From NCBI RefSeq assembly GCF_025639805.1, contig NZ_CP106735.1, forward strand, positions 3,505,501-3,569,500: DNA of 64,000 nucleotides, written 5' to 3'. The first letter of the stretch is position 1. The number at the start of each line of letters is the position of its first letter. Positions 14,660-24,101 of this stretch are shown piece by piece. The notes under the pieces were generated by a model. The model did no database searches. It was given only the letters and a program-made list of their open reading frames with translations, and was not told where the DNA came from. A program made the translations under genes and the position numbers. The DNA is from Reichenbachiella carrageenanivorans (GTDB taxonomy: Bacteria; Bacteroidota; Bacteroidia; Cytophagales; Cyclobacteriaceae).

Positions 14660-16981
14660 ATGACCACAGACCTCTTAGCATCTCCATATTTCGAAAAGAA
14701 CCCTTCACTTTACGCCTTTTTGCCTATGCTCTACATGGTATGGGCAGACGCTGTCCTTACGCCAAGTGAGGTGGTCAAAATCAGGGAATTGATGGAAAGT
14801 CAAGGCTGGCTGAGTAGTGAAGAGCGGGAGTTTCTACTCTCATATTTGGATCCCAAAAATCCACCTCGCCCTAGACAACTCAAGTCTTGGTTGGTAGAAA
14901 TAAGAAAAACTGCAAATCAGCTCAGTCCAGAGATGCGCAACTCCCTAGTAGATATAGGTCTCAAGCTAGCGGCACTCAATGCTCGTAGTCAAGACATCGA
15001 CTCGCTCGACAAAGCCCGCGAGCCACTGACCAACATAGAGGAAGCACTGGGCGTGATTACCAGCGAAGCTGCTTACCACTTGCGCTCCGCCAACCGTGAC
15101 ACTGTCACTGGTAGTCAAAGCACCGAACAGATATTTGACATACAGCAAATGGCCGACTTGCTAGACGGACCAGACAAAGAAATTATCCGGAAGGTGAAAA
15201 CAGTCCTCTCAGACAAAGAGTTTGCTTACATCGATCCAGATAATCTTTCCGACTATCGCGAAAAAGTCTTGCAGTGGTGTAAGTACCTCGCGGAGCAGGG
15301 TTTTGGTGCCATGGCATTTCCTCAAGAGTATGGCGGCGGCGGTGACATGAGATCCTACTTCAGCATCATGGAAACACTATCGTACCACGACCTCAGCATG
15401 GTTATCAAGTTTGGTGTGCAGTTTGGGCTTTTTGGGATGAGTATTTACTTTTTAGGAACCAAAAAACACCATGAAAAATACCTGTCATTAGTAGGTAGCT
15501 TGGAGTTGTCAGGCTGCTTTGCTATGACAGAGACGCGTCACGGGTCCAATGTGAAAGGGATCGAAACCACGGCAACTTACAATCACGGCAATAAGACCTT
15601 TATCATCCACACGCCTCACCCTGATGCCTGCAAAGAGTACATAGGCAATGCCGCTGTACATGGTGAAATGGCGACAGTCTTTGCCAAGCTCGTTATCGAT
15701 GGTGTAGATTATGGAGTCAATGCTTTTCTAGTTCCGCTCCGGGACAAAAACAAAAACACTTTGACTGGCGTCAAAATAGTAGACTGTGGTCGGAAAATGG
15801 GTCTCAATGGTGTGGACAATGGCAAAGTATGGTTTGATCAAGTCGTCATTCCTTATGACAATATGCTAGATAGATTCGCCTCTGTTAGCTCAGAAGGGCA
15901 GTTCGAAAGCCCCATCACCAGCGACAATCGTCGCTTTTTCACGATGCTCGGCACTTTGGTGGGAGGGCGTATCGGCATCCCTCGCTCGGGGCTCAGTGCC
16001 ACCAAGAGTGGACTAGCCATTGCCATCAAATATGGCGACAAACGCAGACAGTTTGGCCCAGAGAATGAAAGTGAAGTACCCATTCTCAACTACAGAACCC
16101 ATCAGCGTCGATTGATGCCGCTTTTGGCTAATAGCTACGCACTGCACTTTTCACTCCAGTACTTGACCGAGCGGTTTTTGAGCAGGACAGAGGATGATAT
16201 GCAGGAGATCGAAGCACTCGCTGCAGGGTTGAAATCCTTCACGACATGGCATGCAACACAGGCACTTCAGGAATGCAGAGAAGCCTGCGGTGGCAAAGGC
16301 TACCTTTCCGAAAACCGCATCGACCGTCTCAAAAATGACACAGATGTGTACACGACCTTTGAGGGTGACAATACTGTACTGATGCAACTAGTGGCGAAAA
16401 GCAGGTTGTCGGAGTTTAAAAAGGAATTTTCGGACATCAACCTTTTTGGTATCTTGGGCTACATTGCAGATCAGGCGAAAACTTCTGTAACTGAACTCAA
16501 TCCTATCACTGTCCGAAACACCAGTAAGGAGCACTTATTGGATTTTGATTTTCATTTGAGTGCTTTTCGCTATCGAGAAAAAGAAATCTTGAGTGCAGCT
16601 GCACGTAGGATTAAAAAGCATATTGATCAAGGAATGGACTCTTTTGATGCCTTCAACCAAACGCAAAACCACTTACTCAACGTTGGTTTTGCCTATGTGG
16701 AAAGAATCATATTGGAACAGTTTGTAGCGCAAATCGAGCGAACAGAAGATGCAGGCTGCAAAGCGATACTCACCCAACTGTGTCAGCTTTTTGCTCTGTC
16801 TCAAATCGAAAAAAACAAGGGATGGTATCTAGAGCACGACTACATGGCTGGTGTCAAAACCAAAGCTATCCGTCGTGAGATCAACCAGCTCTGCATGCAA
16901 ATCAGGGAAAATGCAGTTCCGTTGGTAGAGGCATTCAAAATCCCCGATAGTTGTCTGGCAGCACCTATAGCTATGGTCTAA
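14660..16981 (+). CDS. Acyl-CoA dehydrogenase/oxidase-like flavoprotein with N-terminal extension
   Basis: A 773-residue protein, much longer than a normal acyl-CoA dehydrogenase (about 380-400). Residues 1-150 are a helical extension (VWADAVLTPSEVVKIRELMESQGWLSSEER resembles an EF-hand/TerB-like helical pair). The FAD-dependent core follows: FPQEYGGGGDMRSY, the CFAMTETRHGSNVKGI flavin-binding segment, and ECREACGGKGYLSENRI. A C-terminal region of about 190 residues resembles acyl-CoA oxidases. It should oxidise acyl-CoA to enoyl-CoA in fatty-acid breakdown; whether electrons pass to oxygen or ETF is not decidable. It stands alone. Confidence 0.85.
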   Translation: MTTDLLASPYFEKNPSLYAFLPMLYMVWADAVLTPSEVVKIRELMESQGWLSSEEREFLLSYLDPKNPPRPRQLKSWLVEIRKTANQLSPEMRNSLVDIGLKLAALNARSQDIDSLDKAREPLTNIEEALGVITSEAAYHLRSANRDTVTGSQSTEQIFDIQQMADLLDGPDKEIIRKVKTVLSDKEFAYIDPDNLSDYREKVLQWCKYLAEQGFGAMAFPQEYGGGGDMRSYFSIMETLSYHDLSMVIKFGVQFGLFGMSIYFLGTKKHHEKYLSLVGSLELSGCFAMTETRHGSNVKGIETTATYNHGNKTFIIHTPHPDACKEYIGNAAVHGEMATVFAKLVIDGVDYGVNAFLVPLRDKNKNTLTGVKIVDCGRKMGLNGVDNGKVWFDQVVIPYDNMLDRFASVSSEGQFESPITSDNRRFFTMLGTLVGGRIGIPRSGLSATKSGLAIAIKYGDKRRQFGPENESEVPILNYRTHQRRLMPLLANSYALHFSLQYLTERFLSRTEDDMQEIEALAAGLKSFTTWHATQALQECREACGGKGYLSENRIDRLKNDTDVYTTFEGDNTVLMQLVAKSRLSEFKKEFSDINLFGILGYIADQAKTSVTELNPITVRNTSKEHLLDFDFHLSAFRYREKEILSAAARRIKKHIDQGMDSFDAFNQTQNHLLNVGFAYVERIILEQFVAQIERTEDAGCKAILTQLCQLFALSQIEKNKGWYLEHDYMAGVKTKAIRREINQLCMQIRENAVPLVEAFKIPDSCLAAPIAMV

Positions 16982-17383
16982 GCTAGAGTTATTAAACACT
17001 AGTGAATTGTGAAGGATACCTCATGAAAAAATGGTAGTTGCTATTTTTTCTTAGTTTATGCCACGTGCTAAAGACAGAATTAGGTTAATTAAAAAGAATA
17101 TTAGATCAATAGCTAAATAAATCATACTGGTTAGTAATGTGAAAAAAAACTGCCCCTGATGCGCTTTTTCAAGGCGTGTCGGTTTTCTAGAGTATTTGCA
17201 ATATGATGGAGAAGGATTTAGATTTATGGTATGTCAGACAAATACAAAGCGTATGAATTGAGAGGATCTAGACTTCGTCATGGTGACGGTTGTCGATTGA
17301 CTACTTATATCTTTGGAGGAAGCTCATGCGCCTTCCAAATAAGTTTTTAAATTGCTACTGAATTTCTAATACACGTTACGAAT
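16982..17383. promoter_or_regulatory. Non-coding gap with bcp promoter box
   Basis: About 400 bp without a gene. TATCTTTG at 17308-17315, 69 bp before the bcp ATG, matches the TAnnTTTG promoter element. A 39-codon open frame from 17232 (MSDKYKAYELRGS...) faintly recalls the start of REP-associated transposases but is broken. The rest is A+T-rich with no clear structure. Confidence 0.4.
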
Positions 17384-17833
17384 ATGAGTTTATCAGTAGG
17401 AGACCAAGCACCAGATTTTGAGGCGAAGATACAAGATGGCACGACTATTAAATTGTCTGATTATCAAGGTAAGAAAGTAGTCCTTTACTTTTATCCCAAA
17501 GACAATACCCCTGGGTGTACTGCACAGTCGTGCAACCTGCGAGATAATTACGAATTGTTACAAAAGCAAGGCTATGTGGTTTTGGGAGTGAGTACTGATT
17601 CCGAAAAATCCCACGTGAAGTTTATCGACAAGTTCGAACTACCCTTTGATCTGATCGCAGATCCTGACAAAGTAGTGCATGACCTCTATGGCACGTGGGC
17701 AGAAAAACAGATGTATGGTCGCAAGTACATGGGCACAGTACGGACGACATTTGTGATCGATGAGCAGGGCGTGATATCAGAAATTATTGGGAAAGTGAAA
17801 ACTAAAGAGCATACGGCTCAGATTATCAAATAA
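17384..17833 (+). CDS. bcp: Thioredoxin-dependent thiol peroxidase (Bcp/PrxQ)
   Basis: A 149-residue cytoplasmic peroxiredoxin of the Bcp/PrxQ class, which reduces hydrogen peroxide and organic peroxides using thioredoxin. The peroxidatic motif is YPKDNTPGCTAQSCNLRDNY: the first Cys (about residue 46) is peroxidatic and the second, five residues later, is the usual PrxQ resolving Cys. The GVSTDSEKSHVKFIDKFELPFDLIADPDK stretch and full length fit the family. It is preceded by a TAnnTTTG promoter box and followed closely by a small membrane-anchored protein gene that may be co-transcribed. Confidence 0.93.
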   Translation: MSLSVGDQAPDFEAKIQDGTTIKLSDYQGKKVVLYFYPKDNTPGCTAQSCNLRDNYELLQKQGYVVLGVSTDSEKSHVKFIDKFELPFDLIADPDKVVHDLYGTWAEKQMYGRKYMGTVRTTFVIDEQGVISEIIGKVKTKEHTAQIIK

Positions 17834-17877
17834 GAAATACATAGACAGACTACTCTTTCAAATCAAGTAAAGTTCAA

Positions 17878-18219
17878 GTGTTGACCAAAAGACATATCGT
17901 AGTGACATTCATTGTTTTCCTTGCCGGGTTTTTCACGGTTTGTGACATGGGTATGGCGATGGTTAATATTGGGACTGACGCTATAGAGGGCAGAGAAGTA
18001 GAAGAGACCGAGATCCAAGAAACCTTGGAGTCGGGGCGCAAGAGTTTTGTGAATTTCTCAGGCGACGATGAAGATGATGTGGGTGCGTCAATGACTATTG
18101 ACCGTTCTGATTTTATTTACTTTCGTAGTCACACAAAGGCTGCAGCTTTGCTATCAGTCCACCGAGTGTCCCCAGTCGCTCTCTATATTGTCTATTGCTG
18201 TCTCAAGCTAGCCTGCTAG
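17878..18219 (+). CDS. Hypothetical small protein with N-terminal membrane segment
   Basis: A 113-residue frame starting with GTG (17878). It has an N-terminal hydrophobic segment (IVVTFIVFLAGFFTVCDMG), an acidic middle (EGREVEETEIQETLESGRK...SGDDEDDVG) and a hydrophobic C-terminus (SPVALYIVYCCLKLAC). I do not recognise it. It lies 44 bp after bcp on the same strand and could be its operon partner. The weak start and lack of homologue recognition keep confidence moderate. Confidence 0.45.
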   Translation: MLTKRHIVVTFIVFLAGFFTVCDMGMAMVNIGTDAIEGREVEETEIQETLESGRKSFVNFSGDDEDDVGASMTIDRSDFIYFRSHTKAAALLSVHRVSPVALYIVYCCLKLAC

Positions 18220-18546
18220 GCTAAATTTTTACCCTTTTTTGCTTATTACCAATAGCAGCAAAGCATTCAACGAATGTTTTGACTGTGGGCTATATGGCCA
18301 TTCCACCTCGGTATACCTATGATTTATAATGGATAAAAACCTAGAATAGGTAATAACTCTCTTTTATAAATAGGTAAAAATGCTGAACCCTTTTAGGTCA
18401 TATAGCCCTAATATTGAGTTTATACAATAAAAGGAAAGAAGATCGTAAAAGAGTAGATAGTTTGCGTGTCAGATTTCATAAATATCAGATTAACTGAAGT
18501 GGTTTAAATAAACAAATTCACTTCACCGCATAAAAGAAAATTAATA
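18220..18546. other. Non-coding gap
   Basis: About 330 bp between the small protein gene and the DUF2490 gene. It is A+T-rich. The motif ATATGGCC/ATATAGCCC around 18290 and 18405 is repeated loosely. I see no convincing gene, terminator or promoter match. Confidence 0.3.
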
Positions 18547-19254
18547 ATGAAAAGAATTTTAGCAGGAGTCTTGCTCCTACTCAGTACGATAGATAGTTAT
18601 GGACAAGAGGTTCATGGAGATCCTAATGTTTGGTTTTTTATGTTGAATCATTATTCGCTCAATGAAAAATGGAGAATAGGCAATGAGTTGCATGTCAGAA
18701 GAAACGATTGGACCAAAGAGCAAGAACAGTTTTTGATTCGACCTTATTTGGATTATAAACTCAATGATAATGTGTCGTTTACGGTCGGATATACCTACAT
18801 CAAAAATTCACAGTTTGGCAAATATCCGCTACCTACGGCAGTACCAGAAAATAACATTTGGGAGCAAGTGACTTTAACCCAAAAGATTGGGAAGTTGAAA
18901 ATAATGCATCGCTATCGGCAGGAACATCGGTTTATAGGTGTGCCTGTTAAGGTGTCAGACGATAATTATGAAATAGACGGGACGCATTTCACTAATCGTT
19001 TTAGGTACCGATTTACGATGTTTAGAGACCTGACAGACGATTGGTTTGTTCATGTATTTGATGAGATTTGGTTTCACCAAGATGGATTGAAACCGAAGTC
19101 TTTTGATAGAAACTGGTTGTATGTAGGAGCAGGGTATAGGGTGGCAAGAAATGCCAATGTGCAGCTAGGGTTTCTGCACCAGTGGATCAGGGCTACTGCC
19201 GATAGGTATGCAGAGCGACCTACAGTACAGCTGATGTTCCAATACGATTTTTAA
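18547..19254 (+). CDS. DUF2490 outer-membrane beta-barrel-like protein
   Basis: A 235-residue protein with a signal peptide (MKRILAGVLLLLSTIDSYGQ). It is followed by alternating-hydrophobicity strands rich in Tyr, Trp and Arg (WRIGNELHVRRNDW, MHRYRQEHRF, WLYVGAGYRV) and ends in an aromatic residue (VQLMFQYDF), typical of outer-membrane barrels. The arrangement NVWFFMLNHYSLNEKWRIGNELHVR matches DUF2490 proteins, common in Bacteroidota and of unknown function. It is a single-gene unit with a terminator hairpin at 19285-19333. Confidence 0.82.
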   Translation: MKRILAGVLLLLSTIDSYGQEVHGDPNVWFFMLNHYSLNEKWRIGNELHVRRNDWTKEQEQFLIRPYLDYKLNDNVSFTVGYTYIKNSQFGKYPLPTAVPENNIWEQVTLTQKIGKLKIMHRYRQEHRFIGVPVKVSDDNYEIDGTHFTNRFRYRFTMFRDLTDDWFVHVFDEIWFHQDGLKPKSFDRNWLYVGAGYRVARNANVQLGFLHQWIRATADRYAERPTVQLMFQYDF

Positions 19255-19284
19255 GAATAGTTCTAATAAGTATCTTTTGTTACG

Positions 19285-19333
19285 GCTACCAGACGAAGAG
19301 CACCCTCCATGTTCTAAATCTGGTAGCTTTTTT
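19285..19333. terminator. Hairpin terminator between convergent genes
   Basis: GCTACCAGA (19285-19293) pairs with TCTGGTAGC (19319-19327) and is followed by a T run. It serves the rightward DUF2490 gene and lies just beyond the end of the leftward slyD-like gene. Confidence 0.7.
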
Positions 19334-19342
19334 ATTATTAAT

Positions 19343-19846
19343 TTAATGTTGATGTCCACCTGGCCCGTGTACATGACCGTGCTCTAATTCTTCGGCAGTG
19401 GCTTCTCTGATCTCGACTACTTCACCAGAGAAGAAAAGGTCTTTGCCAGCCATAGGGTGGTTGAAGTCCATTTTCACATGCTCGTCTTTGATCTCCACGA
19501 CTAGCCCTTGTAGTGGATTGCCTTCTTGATCGTTCATCGGTAGGTAGTTGCCCACTTTTACGATATCACCAAGTTTGCCATCTACTTCAAACATGTTTTT
19601 GGGTAAATCTACTACTGCGTTTTCATCTACAGGGCCATAGGCCTTGTCGCTCTCGATGCCGAATTCAAAAGAATCGCCAACGGCTTTTTCATTCAGATGA
19701 ATTTCAAAGTCAGGTAATACCTGCTGTGCTCCAAACAAAAATACGAATGGTTCTTTGCTGTCCACTTCTTGGACTACCGCACCACTCTTATTTCCCTCTT
19801 GGAGTTTATAGGTGATGGATACTACTTTTTGGTTTCCTATATTCAT
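19343..19846 (-). CDS. slyD: FKBP-type peptidyl-prolyl isomerase, SlyD-like
   Basis: A 167-residue SlyD-type isomerase/chaperone that speeds proline isomerisation in folding proteins; cytoplasmic, as there is no signal peptide. The FKBP half-domains flank an inserted chaperone flap: PFVFLFGAQQVLPDFEIHLNEKAVGDSFEFGIESDKAYG, then NYLPMNDQEGNPLQGLVVEIKDEHVKMDFNHPMAGKDLFFSGEV. A histidine-containing tail (HGHVHGPGGHQH) suggests nickel or zinc binding, as in SlyD. It is a single gene, convergent with the DUF2490 gene. Confidence 0.9.
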   Translation of the reverse strand: MNIGNQKVVSITYKLQEGNKSGAVVQEVDSKEPFVFLFGAQQVLPDFEIHLNEKAVGDSFEFGIESDKAYGPVDENAVVDLPKNMFEVDGKLGDIVKVGNYLPMNDQEGNPLQGLVVEIKDEHVKMDFNHPMAGKDLFFSGEVVEIREATAEELEHGHVHGPGGHQH

Positions 19847-19926
19847 TCGGCGAAGTTAGAAATATCATCCGACGAATGCCAATTGCCCCGCTTCTTATAT
19901 ATTTACGGTCTTATAAATGAACAAAT

Positions 19927-20508
19927 ATGATTGACAAGATAATAGCAGAAATAGATAGTATAAACAGTAAGGATCCTAATGAGGAGCAGTTTGAGGGCAA
20001 GGCATATCCAAAAGAATTGATCTATGGACAACGAATGACAGAGATGCTTGGCAAATATGACAATGCACCGTCTGTAGCCATGCAAATAGCTGCTCGTGGT
20101 CAGCACATTCAGCGATGGGCTATACCAAGGTCAGATTACCCTATGGATCGTGCAGGATACCTCAAGTGGCGTACCGATCTCAAACTATATCATGGAAAGC
20201 TCCTTTCGGAAATACTAGAGCAAGAAGGTGCTGATCAGGAACTTGTCGTAAAAGTGAATGATTTGGTCACTAAAAAACGGCTGAAAAATGATTTGGAGAC
20301 TCAGCAACTTGAAGATGTGGTATGCTTAGTGTTTTTGAAATACTATTTCTCGGCTTTCGCTACTGAGCATGCAGACGACAAAGTAGTGGATATCGTGCAA
20401 AAGACTTGGGGCAAGATGACAGAGAAGGGACATGATTTGGCTCTACAGTTGAACTATGCAGAAAAGGATCTCATTTTGATCAAAAAAGCACTGAAAATTA
20501 TTGAATAA
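19927..20508 (+). CDS. DUF4202 family protein
   Basis: A 193-residue cytoplasmic protein. The sequence SKDPNEEQFEGKAYPKELIYGQRMTEMLGKYDNAPSVAMQIAARGQHIQRWAIPRSDYPMDRAGYLKWRTDLKLYHG matches what I know of DUF4202, an all-helical family with conserved His and Asp residues that looks HD-domain-like (possible metal-dependent hydrolase). The biochemical function is not established. It is divergent from slyD and followed by a membrane protein gene on the same strand after 116 bp, with no obvious functional link. Confidence 0.82.
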   Translation: MIDKIIAEIDSINSKDPNEEQFEGKAYPKELIYGQRMTEMLGKYDNAPSVAMQIAARGQHIQRWAIPRSDYPMDRAGYLKWRTDLKLYHGKLLSEILEQEGADQELVVKVNDLVTKKRLKNDLETQQLEDVVCLVFLKYYFSAFATEHADDKVVDIVQKTWGKMTEKGHDLALQLNYAEKDLILIKKALKIIE

Positions 20509-20624
20509 ATAGGAGATGTAATTTAACTATTCCAATAGGTCAAGGGCTGTATTCTTAGGATAATTGGTAGGCATGAGTTAACTTATTCGTCAGAATTTTT
20601 ATAAATCTAAACGTATAAGAAGAA

Positions 20625-21794
20625 ATGGTTTTTCCTGATTACTTACAAACCTTAATAAATTCAATCCATGATACGCTGCCAGGCGTACTCGGTGCACTCG
20701 TGGTTTTTGTGGTGGGCTGGCTCATTGCACTACTCATCAAAAGGGTAGTACATAGCCTCATGAAAAAAACGGACTGGGACGAACGGCTACTGGGCAATAC
20801 CATCGTAGATACGAATAAGTTTTTGGCCAATTTTGCCTATTACATATTCATGGTGGTGATCCTGTTGATCGTACTAGAAATGCTGGGATTCAGCTATGTA
20901 CTTGATCCTATTCGCAATATGCTCGATGAGTTTTTGAGCTTTGTTCCTAAAATAGTGGCAGCTGGTGCGGTCGTATTCATCGGATATATCTTAGCCAAAT
21001 TTGTTTCTAATCTAGTGAAAATGGCTGGTAGTTTTTTAGATAGAATAGGAGAGCAGATTGGCTTTAAAGAAACTGAAAAATTGGTCTATTTCCTGCAACA
21101 GATTGTATTTATAGCTATTTTCATTCCAGCGATTATTCAAGGGTTGAACGCTTTGGAACTTGATGCCATCACTACACCAGCCAATAATATTTTGCACAAG
21201 CTTATGGATGCTGTACCGCACATCATAGGGGCAGGACTGATTATGGCAATCTTTTTTATAGGGGGCAAGTTTGTGGCGACTTTCGTCAATGATTTGCTTG
21301 TCAATGTGGGAGTAGATAAGCTCTCAAAACAGTTGCATTTATTTATCGTGTCAGATGATCAGTCGCTATCTAAAGTGCTCTCGAATGTGCTTCATTTTTT
21401 TATTGTCTTTTTTGGTGTCATCTCTGGTGTAGAGTTGCTCGGTATGGATCGCCTTACCGAAGTGATGCATAATATTCTAAACCTATCTGGTGATATCCTT
21501 TTTGGCTTAGTAGTCATGGTGTTGGGCAATTTTGTGGCTTCAGTAGTCTATGGTTCTATGAGCAAGAAAAAGGAGAACGAATTTGCTGCAGGTGTAGCTC
21601 GAGTAGCTATTATAGGTTTGTTTTTAGCTATTGCATTGCGTACCATGGGTATTGCCAATAGCATCATTGATTTGGCTTTTGGTCTTACGTTGGGGTCATT
21701 GGCAGTGACTGTGGCTTTAGCTTATGGTTTGGGTGGGCGAGAAGCCGCTGGTAAGCACATGGAGCAAATTTTGAAGAAATTCAGAAAGGAGTAA
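20625..21794 (+). CDS. Membrane protein with conserved TM-helix repeats (CmpX/mechanosensitive channel-related)
   Basis: A 389-residue integral membrane protein with repeated 'conserved TM helix' units. Each is a hydrophobic helix with glycines followed by a short amphipathic segment, for example LPGVLGALVVFVVGWLIALLIKRVV, VPKIVAAGAVVFIGYILAKFV, VPHIIGAGLIMAIFFIGGKFVATFV and LSGDILFGLVVMVLGNFVASVVY. This repeat occurs in CmpX-like proteins and at the N-terminus of some mechanosensitive channels. No MscS beta domain follows, so channel activity is uncertain. A strong terminator separates it from the convergent next gene. Confidence 0.8.
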   Translation: MVFPDYLQTLINSIHDTLPGVLGALVVFVVGWLIALLIKRVVHSLMKKTDWDERLLGNTIVDTNKFLANFAYYIFMVVILLIVLEMLGFSYVLDPIRNMLDEFLSFVPKIVAAGAVVFIGYILAKFVSNLVKMAGSFLDRIGEQIGFKETEKLVYFLQQIVFIAIFIPAIIQGLNALELDAITTPANNILHKLMDAVPHIIGAGLIMAIFFIGGKFVATFVNDLLVNVGVDKLSKQLHLFIVSDDQSLSKVLSNVLHFFIVFFGVISGVELLGMDRLTEVMHNILNLSGDILFGLVVMVLGNFVASVVYGSMSKKKENEFAAGVARVAIIGLFLAIALRTMGIANSIIDLAFGLTLGSLAVTVALAYGLGGREAAGKHMEQILKKFRKE

Positions 21795-21814
21795 CGGAAT
21801 TTACTCAATTTTAG

Positions 21815-21880
21815 AAAAGACTGTTTCAAGAGTTATTCTACCTTTTTGGTTGGCTATAGACTTTTGAAACAGTCTTTTTT
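21815..21880. terminator. Bidirectional terminator between convergent genes
   Basis: AAAAGACTGTTTCAA (21815-21829) pairs with its reverse complement at 21864-21878 and is flanked by T runs on both strands, between the convergent genes ending at 21794 and 21882. Confidence 0.72.
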
Positions 21881-21881
21881 G

Positions 21882-24005
21882 TTACTTTTTAATTACTTTT
21901 TGAATTTGGTTATTGATCGAAATGTAATAAATGCCAGGTTGGAGAGCCAATAGACGTTGTTTGGCTTCGGGCCAATCCACCAGCCCTTCAAAGGTTTTGG
22001 TCTGACTGGTGTGAATGGAGAATCGCAGTGGTTCGTTTTGAAAAGCTTGTGAATAGTACACTTGTTGTGCTATTGGGTTTGGATACAGCTGTTGGCTATA
22101 TAGATCCTTATTTTTGATGTAAATCACTTCAGACCATGTTTTTGTGCCATCAAAATCTACTTGCCTGAGTCGGTAATAACGAGATTGCTCAAACGTATGG
22201 TCTTGATAGCTATACTTGCTAGTAGAGCTTTTGGTGCCTTGTCCTATCACAAAATCCAAATCATAGAATTCGACCCCGTCTCGTGATGCTTCAATATAAA
22301 ACCCTTCGTTGTTGAGTTCTGAGCCCGTTTGCCATTGTAGGTGTGTAAATGACGATATGAAATACCCCTCCCAAGAGATCAAAGTAACGGGAAGAGATAT
22401 GATATAGTCTCCGTCCAACGGGCTGCCTGTGTCGCCTTGAGTGGAGCTATAAGCTTTATTGTCGGTAGTGAAATTGTTGCCTTCATAGCCAAGGGTAGCA
22501 CCTAGATTGTCATTGCCATTCCTGACGATGCCGGGTAGTGCCATGCTACCATATGATCGGGTGTCCATAGATTCACTATAGTCTAGGTAGGTAGCTATAC
22601 CTTCAGTGTCGTCATCATTGTATGCTACACTCCATACGGCAGTACCCGTATTATTGCTTAGTATGATTTGGTCGGAGGTGTTGCCTAAGGAAAAATTGGG
22701 AATATCTATGACCTGAGCATTTAGAGTGCCTCCTAGCCATTCTGTTTCAAATAAAGCCTTGTTGTTAGCTAAGATAAGAAAGCTATTGGCTGGGATAATC
22801 AAACTGCTGTTAGCGATTGTAATGTTGTCTACGCCTTCATCAGATAAAGTCCACCCGTTTAGATCTACAGAAGTTTCTCCAAAATTGAATATTTCGATCC
22901 ATTCGGCTGTAGGCTCACTTCCGAATGGGTTGTTTATAAATTCTGTGATGGCAATACTTTCGATACTAGCTTCTACTTGAATCATCGTTGGGCTTGCTTG
23001 TAGATTGGGGGAGCCTTCGTCATCTTCAGCAATCACATATACATCGTATGTGAGTCCATCGACTAGTCCAGGCACGTTGGAGGAAGCATCTGTGTTGGCT
23101 GTAGGTACAGACATAGAACCTGAGATACCTGCGGAGGCACCAGAGGCGTCATTCCCTGTTTTTACCTGCTCATTGCTAGGTGTAGGGGCACCAGTAGGCA
23201 ATACGACATAGTAGGCTGTACCAGGTTCGTCGAGCTGAACGACCAAGTCAAAATTGTCAGTAGTAATATTTCTAGCTATAGGAAAATTAGTGATAAATCG
23301 CGGTGCAGTGACTTCGTCCAAATGTACGGTTATTGAAATGTTGCTTATAGCAAATTCGTCCCTACTACCAGCCCCGCTTACGTCTGATCCTCCCCAACTG
23401 AAGTAATAATTGGATGAATTGGCGATTTGTAAAGCAGTTAGTGTAGTTGATCTATTAGTCGTTTGCCAAGCAGGAATAGCGTCAGCAGCTTCTTCACTGA
23501 TATAATCTAATGCAGTGACTTGTGTGTAGGAGGCATCATCTGCACTATGTGCAAATACCAAGGAGTTGGCTCGGCCTTGATCATTGTAGATATGGAGGTC
23601 GTAGGCTATTTCAATTTCTTGAATAGTAGCCCCCGCGTTATTGGTTGTTTGCAAATGAAAGAAGCCTGGGGTGAAGTCTGATCCTCCTGGTTGCACGCCT
23701 AATGCTTTGTTTCCTCCTCCTACATCAAATATGTAAACACCTCCTGTACCGACTCCTCCGCTGCTAGTGCCTCTTGTATAGTCTCCTGTAATATACTCAC
23801 CTCCAAAGGTAGTGTTCCCATCACTCATGCCAGTAATTTTCCATTCATTGCTATTGAGTTGACCCGCTGATGGAGTGGCAGAAAATCCTGAACCATCTGT
23901 ACCTGTAAAGCCTATGTTGTTGGTGCCATCAGAAAGAAGAAGTCCTTGTCCGAACAGAGGTATTGATTTCAAGAAAATCAAAATGAGTAGTGAAGAGTAT
24001 TTCAT
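21882..24005 (-). CDS. Secreted lamin-tail-domain protein with type IX secretion tail
   Basis: A 707-residue product starting at 24005 (MKYSSLLILIFLKSIPLFGQ, signal peptide); an upstream in-frame Met exists but gives no signal. The middle has a fibronectin-like segment (TAPRFITNFPIARNITTDNFDLVVQLDEPGTAYYVV) and a lamin tail domain (IAITEFINNPFGSEPTAEWIEIFNFGETSVDLNGWTLSDEG), often found in secreted nucleases and adhesins. The end (LYPNPIAQQVYY...GLVDWPEAKQRLLALQPGIYYISINNQIQKVIKK) is a Por-type sorting domain for the type IX secretion system. It should be exported and surface-attached or released. The exact role is unknown. Confidence 0.85.
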   Translation of the reverse strand: MKYSSLLILIFLKSIPLFGQGLLLSDGTNNIGFTGTDGSGFSATPSAGQLNSNEWKITGMSDGNTTFGGEYITGDYTRGTSSGGVGTGGVYIFDVGGGNKALGVQPGGSDFTPGFFHLQTTNNAGATIQEIEIAYDLHIYNDQGRANSLVFAHSADDASYTQVTALDYISEEAADAIPAWQTTNRSTTLTALQIANSSNYYFSWGGSDVSGAGSRDEFAISNISITVHLDEVTAPRFITNFPIARNITTDNFDLVVQLDEPGTAYYVVLPTGAPTPSNEQVKTGNDASGASAGISGSMSVPTANTDASSNVPGLVDGLTYDVYVIAEDDEGSPNLQASPTMIQVEASIESIAITEFINNPFGSEPTAEWIEIFNFGETSVDLNGWTLSDEGVDNITIANSSLIIPANSFLILANNKALFETEWLGGTLNAQVIDIPNFSLGNTSDQIILSNNTGTAVWSVAYNDDDTEGIATYLDYSESMDTRSYGSMALPGIVRNGNDNLGATLGYEGNNFTTDNKAYSSTQGDTGSPLDGDYIISLPVTLISWEGYFISSFTHLQWQTGSELNNEGFYIEASRDGVEFYDLDFVIGQGTKSSTSKYSYQDHTFEQSRYYRLRQVDFDGTKTWSEVIYIKNKDLYSQQLYPNPIAQQVYYSQAFQNEPLRFSIHTSQTKTFEGLVDWPEAKQRLLALQPGIYYISINNQIQKVIKK

Positions 24006-24101
24006 TTGGATGTTTTTTAAAAACTTTTCTTTAAAGGTGTTGAATTGATACAAAAGCAATGAGAATACTCGCTGAACGAACCAAACTTCTCTGTCAATGT
24101 C

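Noticed and set aside
17232..17351. 39-codon frame beginning MSDKYKAYELRGS, recalling the start of REP-associated transposases
   Set aside because: Similarity ends after a few residues, there is no continuation in other frames, and the bcp promoter box lies in it.
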